Shown one piece after another: positions 43,310-52,133 of a DNA stretch of 64,000 nucleotides. Position 1 is the first letter of the stretch. Every line of letters starts with the position of its first letter. Origin of the DNA: Thermosporothrix hazakensis (GTDB taxonomy: Bacteria > Chloroflexota > Ktedonobacteria > Ktedonobacterales > Ktedonobacteraceae); NCBI RefSeq assembly GCF_003253565.1, contig NZ_QKUF01000015.1, positions 92,929-156,928 on the forward strand, read 5' to 3'. The position numbers were made by a program, and so were the translations under genes. Below the pieces are notes generated by a model. It made no database searches. It saw only the letters and a program-made list of their open reading frames with translations, and was not told the DNA's origin.

Positions 43310-44206
43310 TTACCCGACCGTATTCCGTAACACTCCTATACCTTCAATTTCCATCTCTACAAGATCACCGGGTTGAAGCCAGCGGTGCACCTCAGTACCC
43401 AGTTCAAGAATGCAGCCGGTTCCGACCGTTCCTGAGCCGAGCACATCACCAATCCGCAACCGCGTATTCCGGGAAGCATACGCGATCATTTGAGCAAAAC
43501 TGAAGTGAATGTCTTTGAAATTGCCCCGTGAGATCTCACGGCCATTGATACGCGTAATCATCGGCATATCATACCGTTCACTCGCACCGGAGCCGGTTCG
43601 ACGCGTCTCCAACTCATCAGGAGTGACAAGGAAAGGGCCAAGCGAAGTCGCAAAGTCCTTACCCTTGCCAGGGCCTAGATTCAGTTTCATATCCTTGCGC
43701 TGGAAATCCCGGGCGCTCCAATCATTCATGATCGTGTAGCCCGCGATATACTGCGCGGCATCTTCAACCGGGATATCTTTTCCCTCTTTGCCAATCACAC
43801 AGGCAATTTCGAGCTCAAAATCCAGTTCCTGAGATCCACGCGGATAGGGAACCACGCTCTCAGGCCCATAGATCTCGCTCGTGTTGGAAAAGTAGAACGT
43901 CGGGATCTCGTACCATTCCGGGATCATGCCCAGACCACGCTTTGCCCGAGCCGCCTTCACATGCTGCTCGAAAGCATAGAAGTCACGCAGAGTGGGCGGT
44001 TCTGGCACGGGCGCAAGTAACTGGACCGCATCTAACTGATCTGTTGCTTTGCCGCGCTCTCGGGCCTCAGCAGCCCGTTCAAGCCCGGCAGGATCCCGCA
44101 ACAGCTCCAGGAGATCGGGATAGGAGACACTGGCAAGCGCCTGCTCGTTCAGCATCACTCCGGCAAACGTTGTTCCATCAGCACGACGAAAGGTAACCAG
44201 CTTCAT
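43310..44206 (-). CDS. Fumarylacetoacetate hydrolase family protein
   Basis: A 298-residue FAH-fold hydrolase. The catalytic-domain motifs are FYFSNTSEIYGPESVVPYP, ELDFELEIACVIGKEGKDIP (metal-binding Glu pair), YTIMNDWSARDFQ and GSGTVGTGC. Together with the neighbouring dioxygenases it should cleave fumarylacetoacetate (or maleylacetoacetate) to fumarate and acetoacetate. Its ATG overlaps the TAA of hppD (TAATG), showing translational coupling. It belongs to the shorter bacterial FAH group, not the 420-residue eukaryotic type. No maleylacetoacetate isomerase is seen nearby. Confidence 0.93.
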   Translation of the reverse strand: MKLVTFRRADGTTFAGVMLNEQALASVSYPDLLELLRDPAGLERAAEARERGKATDQLDAVQLLAPVPEPPTLRDFYAFEQHVKAARAKRGLGMIPEWYEIPTFYFSNTSEIYGPESVVPYPRGSQELDFELEIACVIGKEGKDIPVEDAAQYIAGYTIMNDWSARDFQRKDMKLNLGPGKGKDFATSLGPFLVTPDELETRRTGSGASERYDMPMITRINGREISRGNFKDIHFSFAQMIAYASRNTRLRIGDVLGSGTVGTGCILELGTEVHRWLQPGDLVEMEIEGIGVLRNTVG

Positions 44207-45309
44207 TAGAGATTGCCTCGCAGCGCCTGCTCGCGCTCCAATGCTTCAAAGAGCGCCTTGAAGTTGCCGTCGCCAAACCCTTTGGCTCCCTTGCGCTCAA
44301 TGACTTCAAAGAAGACCGTGGGCCGGTTGCCAATCGGTTTCGCAAAGATCTGCAACAGGTATCCCTCATCATCACGATCAATCAGGATGCCCTGCTCGGC
44401 CAGATCTTCGAGGCGCTCATCAATCTTGCCCACACGATCAAGAATGGTATCGTAATAGGTCTTCGGCGTTGCCAGGAACTCAACCCCACGCGCCCGCAGC
44501 TCAGCAACAGTGGAGACAATGTCACTGGTATTCAATGCGATATGCTGCACGCCAGGACCACGATAGAAGTCCAGATACTCTTCAACCTGTGACTTCCGAC
44601 GACCCACAGCCGGTTCATTGATGGGGAACTTGACGCGACCGCTTCCGTTCTGCATGACCTTTGACATCAAGGCAGAATACTCGGTGCTGATCGTCTTGTC
44701 ATCAAAATGGATCAACTGCGTAAAGCCCATCACCTTCTCAAAGAAGGCAACCCATTCATCCATCTTGCCAAGCTCAACGTTACCAACCATGTGGTCGATG
44801 GCAGCAAGACCGGCAGGGCGTGCGCGGCGCGGCTGCTCCGAGGGAAGCGGCTGGAAGCCCGGCATAAAGACGCCATTGTAGTCGTTCCGCCCCACAAAGG
44901 TGATAATCGTGTCGCCGTAAATGGCGATCGAGGAGAGCGTGACTGAGCCATTATCATCTTTGAGCGTATGCGGCTCGGCAACACCCTTCGCCCCTCGTGA
45001 GGTTGTTTCCTTATACGCCTGGGTGGCATCATCAACACGCAGGGCAATCACTTTGACACCATCACCATGCAGCTTGATCTCTTCCGCCATCGCGCCCTCG
45101 GGCCCATAGGGAGAGGTCACGACAAAGCGAATGTTCCCCTGCTCAAGTACATAACTACAATGATCGCGTATTCCGGTTTCCAGACCCGCATACGCTATCG
45201 GCACAAACCCCCATGCATGGCAAAAATAGTAGGCGGCCTGTTTGGCGTTACCAACATAGAATTCGACGTGATCGAAGTTCTTAATTGGCAAGAAATCCTG
45301 TTCTGTCAT
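44206..45309 (-). CDS. hppD: 4-hydroxyphenylpyruvate dioxygenase
   Basis: A 367-residue vicinal-oxygen-chelate dioxygenase converting 4-hydroxyphenylpyruvate to homogentisate. I start at ATG 45309 (MTEQDFLPIKNFDH), behind AAGGGG; an in-frame extension of 22 residues upstream is not conserved. Two VOC repeats are visible: DHVEFYVGNAKQAAYYFCHAWGF and IDHMVGNV...VQHIALNTSDI, with the iron ligands His in DHMV, His in QHIAL and Glu in FFEVIERKG. First gene of hppD-fah-hmgA. Promoter TTGCAT-N18-TATAAT lies 240 bp upstream. Confidence 0.95.
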   Translation of the reverse strand: MTEQDFLPIKNFDHVEFYVGNAKQAAYYFCHAWGFVPIAYAGLETGIRDHCSYVLEQGNIRFVVTSPYGPEGAMAEEIKLHGDGVKVIALRVDDATQAYKETTSRGAKGVAEPHTLKDDNGSVTLSSIAIYGDTIITFVGRNDYNGVFMPGFQPLPSEQPRRARPAGLAAIDHMVGNVELGKMDEWVAFFEKVMGFTQLIHFDDKTISTEYSALMSKVMQNGSGRVKFPINEPAVGRRKSQVEEYLDFYRGPGVQHIALNTSDIVSTVAELRARGVEFLATPKTYYDTILDRVGKIDERLEDLAEQGILIDRDDEGYLLQIFAKPIGNRPTVFFEVIERKGAKGFGDGNFKALFEALEREQALRGNL

Positions 45310-45842
45310 GGATGTGATCCCCTTTTTTTCATCCTGCTTCTGGCCCTTGCACCAGAAACAGACAACACCAAACAACTCAACACTTCGAGCGGGGCACGTC
45401 CGGGGATAAAGGGCAGACTGAGACAGCCCTGAATTTGCTTCACCCTGGCACCTCAGGCAAAGCTGTTGCTATGCGTTTTACCCGAAACCCCCTTGTTTCG
45501 TTGCACCACAACTCCGTGAGAAAGCAAAGTTTCCTGCTTCTTCTGTCATTATACGAAACCAGGAGTCAAAAATGCAAGCAGCTCATCCCCTGGCAAATGC
45601 AGGCAAGCGGCGATCCTTTCTTAAACAGGGGTATTGACCTTTTGTCAGGGAATGATTGCATATATTTCACGGTTCTCGTTCAATTAGAGAAGAAGCAACA
45701 GTTTTTGAGCTACCCTTCTTCCTGGTGAGCTTGCCGCCTACAGGCTAAGGAATACTGAGCCGTGGGAAATAGCTACCTGAATACGCCAAAAAGGGGTACA
45801 ATAAGAGGAAAGTGATAAGGGCTCAGCAAGGAGATTTTTTGT
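45310..45842. other. Divergent intergenic region, hppD / Yip1 gene
   Basis: 533 bp without a gene. It holds the hppD promoter (45548-45577, minus) and a TACAAT 40 bp before the Yip1 gene (plus). No palindrome strong enough to name as an operator was found; no structured RNA was seen. Confidence 0.4.
45548..45577 (-). promoter_or_regulatory. Promoter of the hppD-fah-hmgA operon
   Basis: On the minus strand TTGCAT and a consensus TATAAT are separated by 18 bp. The 5' untranslated region would be about 230 nt. Confidence 0.65.
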
Positions 45843-46610
45843 ATGTCGTATCATCCCCCGTCGGGACCAAATCGACCCAATCAGCAGTATCAGCAACCCT
45901 ATTTTACCTATCAGACGCCTCCTGTAGTTGAGGGACCGGAACCAGAAGCCGCACTCTCTTTGCAGGAGTCTCTTCGTCAGCTCCCTGCGCAATGGCGTAA
46001 GGTGCTCTTTCGCCCTGGAGCGCACAGCTTTGCCGAGGAAAAGAGCAAAGCAACCTGGGATTCTGTCTGGATACAACTGCTGCTTTACAGTATTATCAGT
46101 GGTCTGCTTGCCTATCTTGCAAGTCTGCTCTTGCCAAATGTCAACAGCGTCTATCAGACAAATACGATCCTGCAATTGCTCCCACAGGGCGCGCGTCAGC
46201 TTTTCTATTTACTGGCAGCCAGTATGCAAAGCGTGATGGTTCCCATTTTGTTCTTTCTCTGGAATGGTATTGTTTTTGGCTGCGTCCGGCTGCTTCTGGG
46301 TGGTAAAGGGTCATTCCTGCAACAATGCTATACGTCGCTTCTCTTCACAGTGCCTCTGGGGCTACTAACCGATATCATCTCCCTTATTCCGGTCGTTGGC
46401 TCTATTGTTTCGGCAATCGTAGGGCCCGCATCATTTATTTATGGTATCGTACTGACCATCTTCTCCTTGATGGCGGTTCATCGTTTCAGTGGCGGTCGCG
46501 CCAGCACTGCGGTGTTCCTACCGGTCGGTATTCTTTTTATCCTGTCCTGCCTGCTGATACTGATACTTGGCTCACTCGTCGCGGCCTTTGGCCTGTTTGC
46601 GGCCTTCTAA
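45843..46610 (+). CDS. Yip1-family membrane protein
   Basis: A 255-residue protein with a Pro/Gln/Tyr-rich cytoplasmic N-terminus (~45 residues), a segment with FRPGAHSFAEEKSKATWDSVWIQLLLYSII typical of YIP1 family members, and five hydrophobic helices from about residue 75 onward. Family members are widely distributed and of unknown biochemical role in bacteria. RBS AAGGAG. The gene is monocistronic with the plus-strand gene 46834-47277 behind a separate promoter. Confidence 0.7.
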   Translation: MSYHPPSGPNRPNQQYQQPYFTYQTPPVVEGPEPEAALSLQESLRQLPAQWRKVLFRPGAHSFAEEKSKATWDSVWIQLLLYSIISGLLAYLASLLLPNVNSVYQTNTILQLLPQGARQLFYLLAASMQSVMVPILFFLWNGIVFGCVRLLLGGKGSFLQQCYTSLLFTVPLGLLTDIISLIPVVGSIVSAIVGPASFIYGIVLTIFSLMAVHRFSGGRASTAVFLPVGILFILSCLLILILGSLVAAFGLFAAF

Positions 46611-46668
46611 GATGGCTGCGTGCTTGTATTACCGGGAAAAGCAGCAACAGTACTATTTAGCCGATACA

Positions 46669-46697
46669 TTGAACCGCTTCCATATGCCCCTTATAAT
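46669..46697 (+). promoter_or_regulatory. Promoter of the SRPBCC-family gene
   Basis: TTGAAC and TATAAT separated by exactly 17 bp; transcription would begin at about 46704, just before the hairpin at 46709-46747. Confidence 0.8.
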
Positions 46698-46708
46698 AAA
46701 GACCTGAC

Positions 46709-46747
46709 TGCTGCGTTTGTTCGAGGAACATTCAGACAAACGCAGCA
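46709..46747 (+). promoter_or_regulatory. Leader hairpin with alternative inner fold
   Basis: Perfect 12-bp arms TGCTGCGTTTGT and ACAAACGCAGCA around a 15-nt loop at the very 5' end of the predicted transcript. An alternative inner hairpin TGTTC-GAG-GAACA overlaps the left arm. No T tract follows, so it is not a plain terminator; it may stabilise the mRNA or be an operator. Confidence 0.6.
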
Positions 46748-46833
46748 CTATTCGGGAAACGATTTGCAATAGCACTCTACCAAATACTTCTGCGCATTCT
46801 TGATCGTAGAAGAAGTCATCAGGAGAAATAGAC

Positions 46834-47277
46834 ATGCAATTTCAAGGTAGTCGTAAGCTGAATGCGTCACCCGACGCAGTATTTCAGGCACTCCTTTCCC
46901 CCGAGAAGCTGAAGAACAGCATTCCCGGTTGTGAACACGCAGAATATGTTGATGAGGGCGACAGCCGCCAGATCAAGCTGATCGTCACCCCTAACCTGCC
47001 GGGCCTCAAAGGGGCCTATAAAGTGCTTGTTCAGCCAGCTGACGTAGTTCAGCCCTCGCACCTCGTCTATATTGCCGAGCCGTCCAGCTCTATTGGCAGC
47101 ATCAAGGCGCGTTGCACCATTGATCTGACCAATGATGCAGGCGGAACTCTGTTGAACTATGATGCACAGGCCACGCTCTCAGGTAGCCTCGGCGCGATCC
47201 CCGAGATGATTGTCAAGCCAGCCGTCAAGAGCGCCCTTGAGCATTTCTTCAAGAACCTTGAGAAGCAGATTGGCTAA
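46834..47277 (+). CDS. SRPBCC / CoxG-like ligand-binding protein
   Basis: A 147-residue START/Bet v1-fold (SRPBCC) protein similar to carbon monoxide dehydrogenase subunit G: QFQGSRKLNASPDAVFQALLSPEKLKNSIPGCEHAEYV at the N-terminus and the amphipathic C-terminal helix FFKNLEKQIG (given in blocks). CoxG proteins recruit CO dehydrogenase to the membrane, but no cox genes are nearby, so a general small-molecule-binding role is equally possible. RBS AGGAGAA. It has its own strong promoter and hairpin leader. Confidence 0.8.
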   Translation: MQFQGSRKLNASPDAVFQALLSPEKLKNSIPGCEHAEYVDEGDSRQIKLIVTPNLPGLKGAYKVLVQPADVVQPSHLVYIAEPSSSIGSIKARCTIDLTNDAGGTLLNYDAQATLSGSLGAIPEMIVKPAVKSALEHFFKNLEKQIG

Positions 47278-47317
47278 CGCAGTGGGAAGGGGAGGGACAA
47301 TCCCTCTCCAGCCCCTG

Positions 47318-48565
47318 CTATCGGACATGGACCTGTGTCAAACCGATCAGCAGTATGCGCATCGGCAGAGCACGCACTACAGGAAGACGCGTGAAGAGTC
47401 GCAACACCTTCGCGCTCCCGCTTCCCTTTCCTGTGCGCACAATACGGCCCAGAACCTCATCTTGCACCATATTTTGCAGCGTCTGGACCGCGATCGTAGG
47501 GAGCATTCGCTTGCGCTGTACCCGCGCCAGATCCTCCGCCCGAATCCGTCCGGTTTTGAGCCTTGTGGCCAGAACATTCGCCGCAACCACCGCATCCTGA
47601 ACTGCATAGTTGATTCCCGTCCCTCCAACCGGTGACATCACATGAGCGGCATCCCCGATCATCAGGAGCCCGGGCCGATACCAGCGCCGCAGCCGGTTTG
47701 CCTCAACCGAAAGAACCGAGATCTGTTTCCAGTCCTGCAACACCTGCACTCGATCAGCCAGTTCAGGCGCGACCTTCACAATTGTCTGCCGAAAGTGCTC
47801 AAGCCCCTGAGCATGAAGCTGCTGATATGAGCCTTTGGGAATTACATAGCCTATCTGCCAGTGATCGTGACGAGCCAACATTACAAAAATGACCCGCCCC
47901 TGTACCCGGCCCATTGCCTGTTCGGTCTCCTCAGGATGACGTGGGAGACGGAACCAGAGGACATCAATTGGCGCCGAGCTTTTCGTTGGCTGAAAGCCAG
48001 CCAGACGACGCACACGAGAAAAGCGCCCATCTGCTCCAACAGTCAGATCAGCGCGGATCTCATGCCAGCCATCACGGCCCCGATAGCGAACCCCTCGAAT
48101 GACTCCCTGTTCCTCAAGCAGACCATCCACTTGAGCGTTCATTATCAGGCGAAAGGTGGGATAACGCTGCGCTTCTTGAGCCAGAAACCCGAGAAACTCC
48201 TTCTGCGGAATTAAGGCCACAAAGGGATATTTCATATGCAGACGTCGAAAGTCGACAAGCGGAAAGCGCATTGCCCCTGCCTGGATGCTCCCGCTAAAGG
48301 CACGCGAATGATGCAATTGCTGCAACATCGGTTCAGTCAGCCCGATCTCATCGAGAATAGAGAGCGTCGAGGGGTGCACGGTATCGCCACGAAACTCACG
48401 GTCAAAGTCAGCATGCGCCTCTACCAGGAGCACACGAATCCCCTTGCGGGCCAACAATAAGGCCAGAATCATTCCGGCAGGGCCAGCACCTACAATGCAG
48501 CACGTCGTCTGTTCCACACTTTGGATGGTGGGTTGTGATGTACTCTGCTGTTCTGAAGCGTTCAT
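47318..48565 (-). CDS. FAD-dependent monooxygenase-like oxidoreductase (PHBH/UbiH type)
   Basis: A 415-residue flavoprotein. FAD-binding CCIVGAGPAGMILALLLARKG, the second FAD motif VGADGRFSRVRRLAG (DG motif) and LLMIGDAAHVMSPVGGTGINYAVQDAV (GD motif) are complete; the linker FRGDTVHPSTLSILDEIGL is typical of aromatic-compound hydroxylases and related dehydrogenases. It probably hydroxylates or oxidises a small aromatic or quinone-like substrate with NAD(P)H. It lies 69 bp downstream of a TetR gene, with a large palindrome between, so the pair looks like a drug- or substrate-inducible detoxification unit. Substrate not inferable. Confidence 0.88.
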   Translation of the reverse strand: MNASEQQSTSQPTIQSVEQTTCCIVGAGPAGMILALLLARKGIRVLLVEAHADFDREFRGDTVHPSTLSILDEIGLTEPMLQQLHHSRAFSGSIQAGAMRFPLVDFRRLHMKYPFVALIPQKEFLGFLAQEAQRYPTFRLIMNAQVDGLLEEQGVIRGVRYRGRDGWHEIRADLTVGADGRFSRVRRLAGFQPTKSSAPIDVLWFRLPRHPEETEQAMGRVQGRVIFVMLARHDHWQIGYVIPKGSYQQLHAQGLEHFRQTIVKVAPELADRVQVLQDWKQISVLSVEANRLRRWYRPGLLMIGDAAHVMSPVGGTGINYAVQDAVVAANVLATRLKTGRIRAEDLARVQRKRMLPTIAVQTLQNMVQDEVLGRIVRTGKGSGSAKVLRLFTRLPVVRALPMRILLIGLTQVHVR

Positions 48566-48591
48566 CCTGGATGCTCCTTTGCATACCCGCC

Positions 48592-48619
48592 ATTATTAAT
48601 TAACTGGTTAATTAATAAT
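48592..48619. promoter_or_regulatory. 28-bp palindrome, probable TetR operator
   Basis: Perfect 13-bp arms ATTATTAATTAAC and GTTAATTAATAAT with a 2-bp TG centre, located between the TetR gene and the oxidoreductase gene. It shares the TTAATT(A/G)...(C/T)AATTAA core with the palindrome upstream of the TetR gene. Confidence 0.7.
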
Positions 48620-48634
48620 TAACACAAAAATGGA

Positions 48635-49243
48635 CTACCGGGGCAATAACCCCTGTAACGTCACGTCTAGAATAGAATCTACAAGCTGTTCCCGCGTATA
48701 TTGGAGCGCCTGGGGATCGTGAAAAATGTGGCGCCGCAATACTGAGCCTATAACACACCCCATCAACGTTTGAGCAGCCAGACGTGGATCTGCTTTGCGG
48801 ATCTTCCCAATGCTCATTTGCCGCTCAAAATAAGAGCTTAAAAAAGTGATCTCCTCATCAATAATGCCAGAGCCAACCGGCTGCATGGCCGGGTTATAGA
48901 GTATTTCCGGTAACACCGTTCGCACAATCTTGATAAACTGCTCGCCCTCAATGATATGCAACACATTCAGCAGCAGCGACCGCAAAAACACCTCGGGCGG
49001 CTGCTCAAGCTCTGTAGGAGAGGTCGCCCGAACAACGCGCAAGGGAGAACGCTCATTGATAATCGCCTGCAATAACGCCTCTTTACTCTCAAAGTAATGA
49101 TAAATCAGCCCGGGCGTAATGCCAGCTTCGAGGGCAATGTCCTTGTTGGTTGCCCGGCTATAGCCCTTGTGAGCAAAGACATTCATTGCAGCATCTATAA
49201 TTTGTTCGCGTCTATCTTCAACAACTTTTGGTGTTCTCGCCAT
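48635..49243 (-). CDS. TetR/AcrR-family transcriptional regulator
   Basis: A 202-residue TetR-type repressor. The N-terminal HTH reads REQIIDAAMNVFAHKGYSRATNKDIALEAGITPGLIYHYFESKEALLQAI (family signature, given across domain blocks), and the C-terminal region is an all-helical ligand-binding domain with AAQTLMGCVIGSVLRRH. It should repress its own gene (operator 49262-49281 on its promoter) and the oxidoreductase gene (operator 48592-48619), released by an unknown small ligand. Confidence 0.94.
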   Translation of the reverse strand: MARTPKVVEDRREQIIDAAMNVFAHKGYSRATNKDIALEAGITPGLIYHYFESKEALLQAIINERSPLRVVRATSPTELEQPPEVFLRSLLLNVLHIIEGEQFIKIVRTVLPEILYNPAMQPVGSGIIDEEITFLSSYFERQMSIGKIRKADPRLAAQTLMGCVIGSVLRRHIFHDPQALQYTREQLVDSILDVTLQGLLPR

Positions 49244-49261
49244 TTGCGCCGCTCCAGATTG

Positions 49262-49281
49262 TTAATTGTTCGATCAATTAA
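49262..49281. promoter_or_regulatory. Palindromic TetR operator
   Basis: TTAATTG-N6-CAATTAA, a perfect 7-bp inverted repeat directly after the -10 of the TetR promoter, at the expected +1 region. Confidence 0.7.
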
Positions 49282-49311
49282 AGTATACCACCGGGCAGAG
49301 AGAGACGTCAA
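49282..49311 (-). promoter_or_regulatory. Promoter of the TetR gene
   Basis: TTGACG and TATACT on the minus strand with an 18-bp spacer; its downstream end is covered by the palindrome at 49262-49281. Confidence 0.7.
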
Positions 49312-49600
49312 GGTGAGCAGGAAGGGGGAATAGAAGCGGCATTGCCCCGGGCTGCCCATTCCATAAACCGCACCTGTTCGCCACCAGCTTCCCGGTTCCA
49401 CACCTGCGTTTATGCTTCCCCGCTTCCATCCAATGCAGCCTGTTAGCAAACCGTGATTACCACAAAGAGGATGTAAATGATATATATAATTGCTCAGGGC
49501 TCCTCAGGAGAGGATGCCCTTTTATCGGGTACTCAACTTGATTGTTTCTATAGGGGGAACCCCCCACTCGTTCGCTTCAAGTGACGTTCAACATCGGGTG

Positions 49601-49837
49601 TCATGAAATAGAACGAGACAAAGAGACTAACTCAAAGGTCGGAACTTCGAGCACACGAGCCAACATCCGCAGATGATAGGGCTGTGCCTGTACGCGACCG
49701 GTTTCAAGGGAAGTAATAGTATCCCGGCGTAAGCCAGTAAGATCGGCCAACTGACCGAGGCTCAAACCTCTACGCTGACGCAGGATACGGAGGTTAGGGA
49801 GACCACGAGAACGTGTCTTGGAAAGCATTTGCTTCAT
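49601..49837 (-). CDS. XRE-family transcriptional regulator (HTH_3), 78 residues
   Basis: A 78-residue single-domain DNA-binding protein. The Cro/C1-type HTH is complete: LRILRQRRGLSLGQLADLTGLRRDTITSLETGRVQAQPYHLRMLARVLEV across its blocks. The start ATG is behind GAGAGGAATATG-type purines (AGGAG six bases before). It carries no partner toxin or antitoxin gene nearby and is not adjacent to phage genes. A partial inverted repeat ACTTC...GAAGT (49863-49890) upstream could be its operator. Confidence 0.85.
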   Translation of the reverse strand: MKQMLSKTRSRGLPNLRILRQRRGLSLGQLADLTGLRRDTITSLETGRVQAQPYHLRMLARVLEVPTFELVSLSRSIS

Positions 49838-50325
49838 ATTCCTCTCCTTTGAGGTCGGGATCTACTTCATCGTCAACATTGCCAACGAAGTGTCTGAAAT
49901 GGAGAACATATGAATTCATCCATTATTCAGACGTATCCCTATGACTACCCATAGCATACCAGATGACAAGGGATATTGTCCAGTAACAGCGTGTAGCATC
50001 TCACACCATCCTGCTGGTATCCGGGAGTCCCCTCAACAACTAATAGCGCCAGTTTGTTTCAGCTACTCATAGTGTTTTACGTCGCAAGCCGGATAAAGGT
50101 TGCAGCCATAAAAAAGCGATCCAGGATACCCACCATCAGAGCCCCCACTGTAGACCCGCACCACTTCTTAACATCAACCCCCATAACTTGGATGGCTTGT
50201 CCAACAACACTCTCCACTAAAAGATATCGCAGCAATAAGCAAAATGTGACAAAATTGTTTATTGCTGCGACATCGTAGGCCCTGTTTGCTGTCCGTTAGT
50301 AGTTATACACGGGTCCGGTTAAATC
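49838..50325. other. Intergenic region upstream of the XRE gene
   Basis: 488 bp. It holds the XRE promoter (49953-49982), the ACTTC/GAAGT inverted repeat near 49863-49890, and a minus-strand hydrophobic open frame without a usable start codon (see rejected items). Nothing else recognised. Confidence 0.4.
49953..49982 (-). promoter_or_regulatory. Promoter of the XRE gene
   Basis: TGGACA and TATGCT on the minus strand with an 18-bp spacer, about 115 bp before the start codon. Confidence 0.5.
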
Positions 50326-52017
50326 TCAGTTAGAATCTACCCACCAATCTGCAATATTCCACAAATTGAGAACAGGATCTGCGTGCGGCATTACGTTTCT
50401 GGTTCCCATGCGCACAAGCATTCTGTTCTCTTCGCTATAGAGCGGAACCGTATAGACCTGCTCGGCGACACGATGGAGAAAGCGCTGATAGGCCGCCTTC
50501 CTCGCCTGAAAGGTTATCGCGGCGCGTCCCTGCTCAAGCGCCGCATCAAGCTCTGCATCGCGTACACGTCCATAATTCAGCGCCTCTGGATGCTGTACTG
50601 AGGGAACCTGTGACGAATGAAAGACCGCATACTGATCGTCGGGTTCTGGCCCGAGAGAAGAGGCAAAGAGCGCCAGATCAAAGGCCCCGCTTGCCAGCAC
50701 ACCGCCCCGCGTTAACCCACCGAATAGCTTCCCCGCACTGACATAAACCGGCTCAAGCTGAATACCGATCGCCCGAAAAGCCTGCTTGATGGTCTCTACA
50801 AGCGGCCTGCGCTGCGACGTCGTCACCAGGCGCAATGACAGCGTTTCCTCTCCCCGCCGGAGCAGGCCGTCTGGACCTTGTTTCCAACCACTTTCAGCCA
50901 GTAAATGGAGCGCGCCTTGCTGATTGTATGGCACGCCTGGTAATGATGGATCAGCATAGAGAGAGGGGGGCGGCTCAACCTGGTTCACCCGCCGTGTACA
51001 ATCGTTCTGTTTGAGCTGCTTCTGAAGCAATGAACAGACATCCAGCGCGGCCTGAAGCGCTTTCCGGACTCGAAGATCCTGCAACAATGGCTTTTCCAGG
51101 TTAAAATCAAGGTGTTCATACGAGGCTGCCCGTATCGTCATCTGCTGCATCTGTGCGCCGCCCGGCGACAATGCGCCCTGAATGACCGTCACCGTGCCAG
51201 CCTGAAGCGCTCTCTGCATGGCAGCCTCATCAGAGTATACCTGATAGATCAGGCGCCTGAGATAGGGACCATGAAAGGTCGAAGACGCATATCGCTCATG
51301 GGGAACCAGCACATAGCGTTCCGTCCCTTCAACATGATCCAGCTTATAGGGTCCGCTGGTCACTGCCGGATACTGAATCACGGTTTTGGTATTCTGTAAC
51401 TCGATCGGGGGGAGCTTGCCCCACACATGTTCAGGGGCGGCATAGGGAAGATAAAAAAGGTAGGGGCCGAACGGGCGCTTCAGGTGTAACACAACCGTAT
51501 ACCGATCGGGCGTCTCGATGTCCGCGATCATATCATAACCACCAGTGATGGTGGCACCCGTCTCCCGCTGTTGATTCAGGCGCCACCAGAAACGAAAATC
51601 GCCCGCCACAATAGGCTCGCCATCTGACCAGAACAGGTCCCGCCGCAGATGCAGAATGACCTTTTTACCGCCATCCTGTACGCCCCCATTTTCTGGCAGC
51701 GGCACTTCAAGCAATTGGTCGGGGAGAACATGAAACTGCCGATCAAATACCACGGGGCGTCCCCAGAGAGCGGAATTCAGCGTGAAATCACCAGCAGTAC
51801 TGGCAAAAAGTGGATTCGGCGCTGCGGGAGCATCAAGCGTCCCAACCGTCACTTCTCCGGTCCGAGCGGGAGCAGGAGTAGCCGTATAAGAGCCCAACAA
51901 GGGAGAAGAGACAGGTGAGGGCGTATAGGGAGGCGGGTCCATGCAGGCGGATACACCCACAAGAACCCCGAGCAGAAGCCCAAGCGAGAAGAGTTTCTGC
52001 CAGAGAGAGCAATGCAC
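50326..52017 (-). CDS. ABC transporter substrate-binding lipoprotein (SBP family 5, oligopeptide type)
   Basis: A 563-residue extracellular binding protein of the peptide/nickel (SBP_bac_5) family. The start is GTG 52017 behind AGGAGG, giving a lipoprotein signal peptide with lipobox LVGVSAC (Cys at about residue 26); an ATG further upstream in frame would add 19 residues before it. Domain I shows VGTLDAPAAPNPLF..., LHLRRDLFWSDGEPIVAGDFRFWWRLNQ and the family LRVRKALQAALD-like helix. It would deliver peptides or other solutes to an ABC importer, but no permease or ATPase gene is nearby, so it is an orphan or works with a complex encoded elsewhere. Confidence 0.88.
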   Translation of the reverse strand: MHCSLWQKLFSLGLLLGVLVGVSACMDPPPYTPSPVSSPLLGSYTATPAPARTGEVTVGTLDAPAAPNPLFASTAGDFTLNSALWGRPVVFDRQFHVLPDQLLEVPLPENGGVQDGGKKVILHLRRDLFWSDGEPIVAGDFRFWWRLNQQRETGATITGGYDMIADIETPDRYTVVLHLKRPFGPYLFYLPYAAPEHVWGKLPPIELQNTKTVIQYPAVTSGPYKLDHVEGTERYVLVPHERYASSTFHGPYLRRLIYQVYSDEAAMQRALQAGTVTVIQGALSPGGAQMQQMTIRAASYEHLDFNLEKPLLQDLRVRKALQAALDVCSLLQKQLKQNDCTRRVNQVEPPPSLYADPSLPGVPYNQQGALHLLAESGWKQGPDGLLRRGEETLSLRLVTTSQRRPLVETIKQAFRAIGIQLEPVYVSAGKLFGGLTRGGVLASGAFDLALFASSLGPEPDDQYAVFHSSQVPSVQHPEALNYGRVRDAELDAALEQGRAAITFQARKAAYQRFLHRVAEQVYTVPLYSEENRMLVRMGTRNVMPHADPVLNLWNIADWWVDSN

Positions 52018-52074
52018 GCTAAGACCTCCTCCATGAGAAAAGAGCCAACAACAATCGTTGCTCTCACTATACAT

Positions 52075-52106
52075 ACAAAAAGGACGCCATTGCTACATGG
52101 CGTCCT
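52075..52106 (-). terminator. Terminator after the anti-sigma gene
   Basis: Perfect 10-bp arms AGGACGCCAT and ATGGCGTCCT with a 6-nt loop; on the minus strand followed by TTTTTG. It lies 27 bp past the anti-sigma stop codon and separates it from the lipoprotein gene. Confidence 0.93.
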
Positions 52107-52133
52107 GATCGCATGCATTCCCTTGAAAGGATA

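Larger units (their letters stand above)
49244..49600. other. Region between the TetR and XRE genes
   Basis: Holds the TetR promoter and operator (49262-49311); the rest, up to the XRE stop codon at 49601, is a short GGGC/GCCC hairpin (about 49499-49522) and no coding frame with an RBS. Confidence 0.4.

Noticed and set aside
46834..47277. Assigning the SRPBCC protein to CO oxidation
   Set aside because: No coxMSL genes are nearby; only fold-level similarity to CoxG.
50082..50290. Minus-strand hydrophobic open frame (ends ...RLAT stop) in the gap before the orphan lipoprotein gene
   Set aside because: It reads through a stretch without ATG or a well-placed GTG/TTG and RBS, and begins at an in-frame stop; the plus-strand frame over it is equally unsupported.
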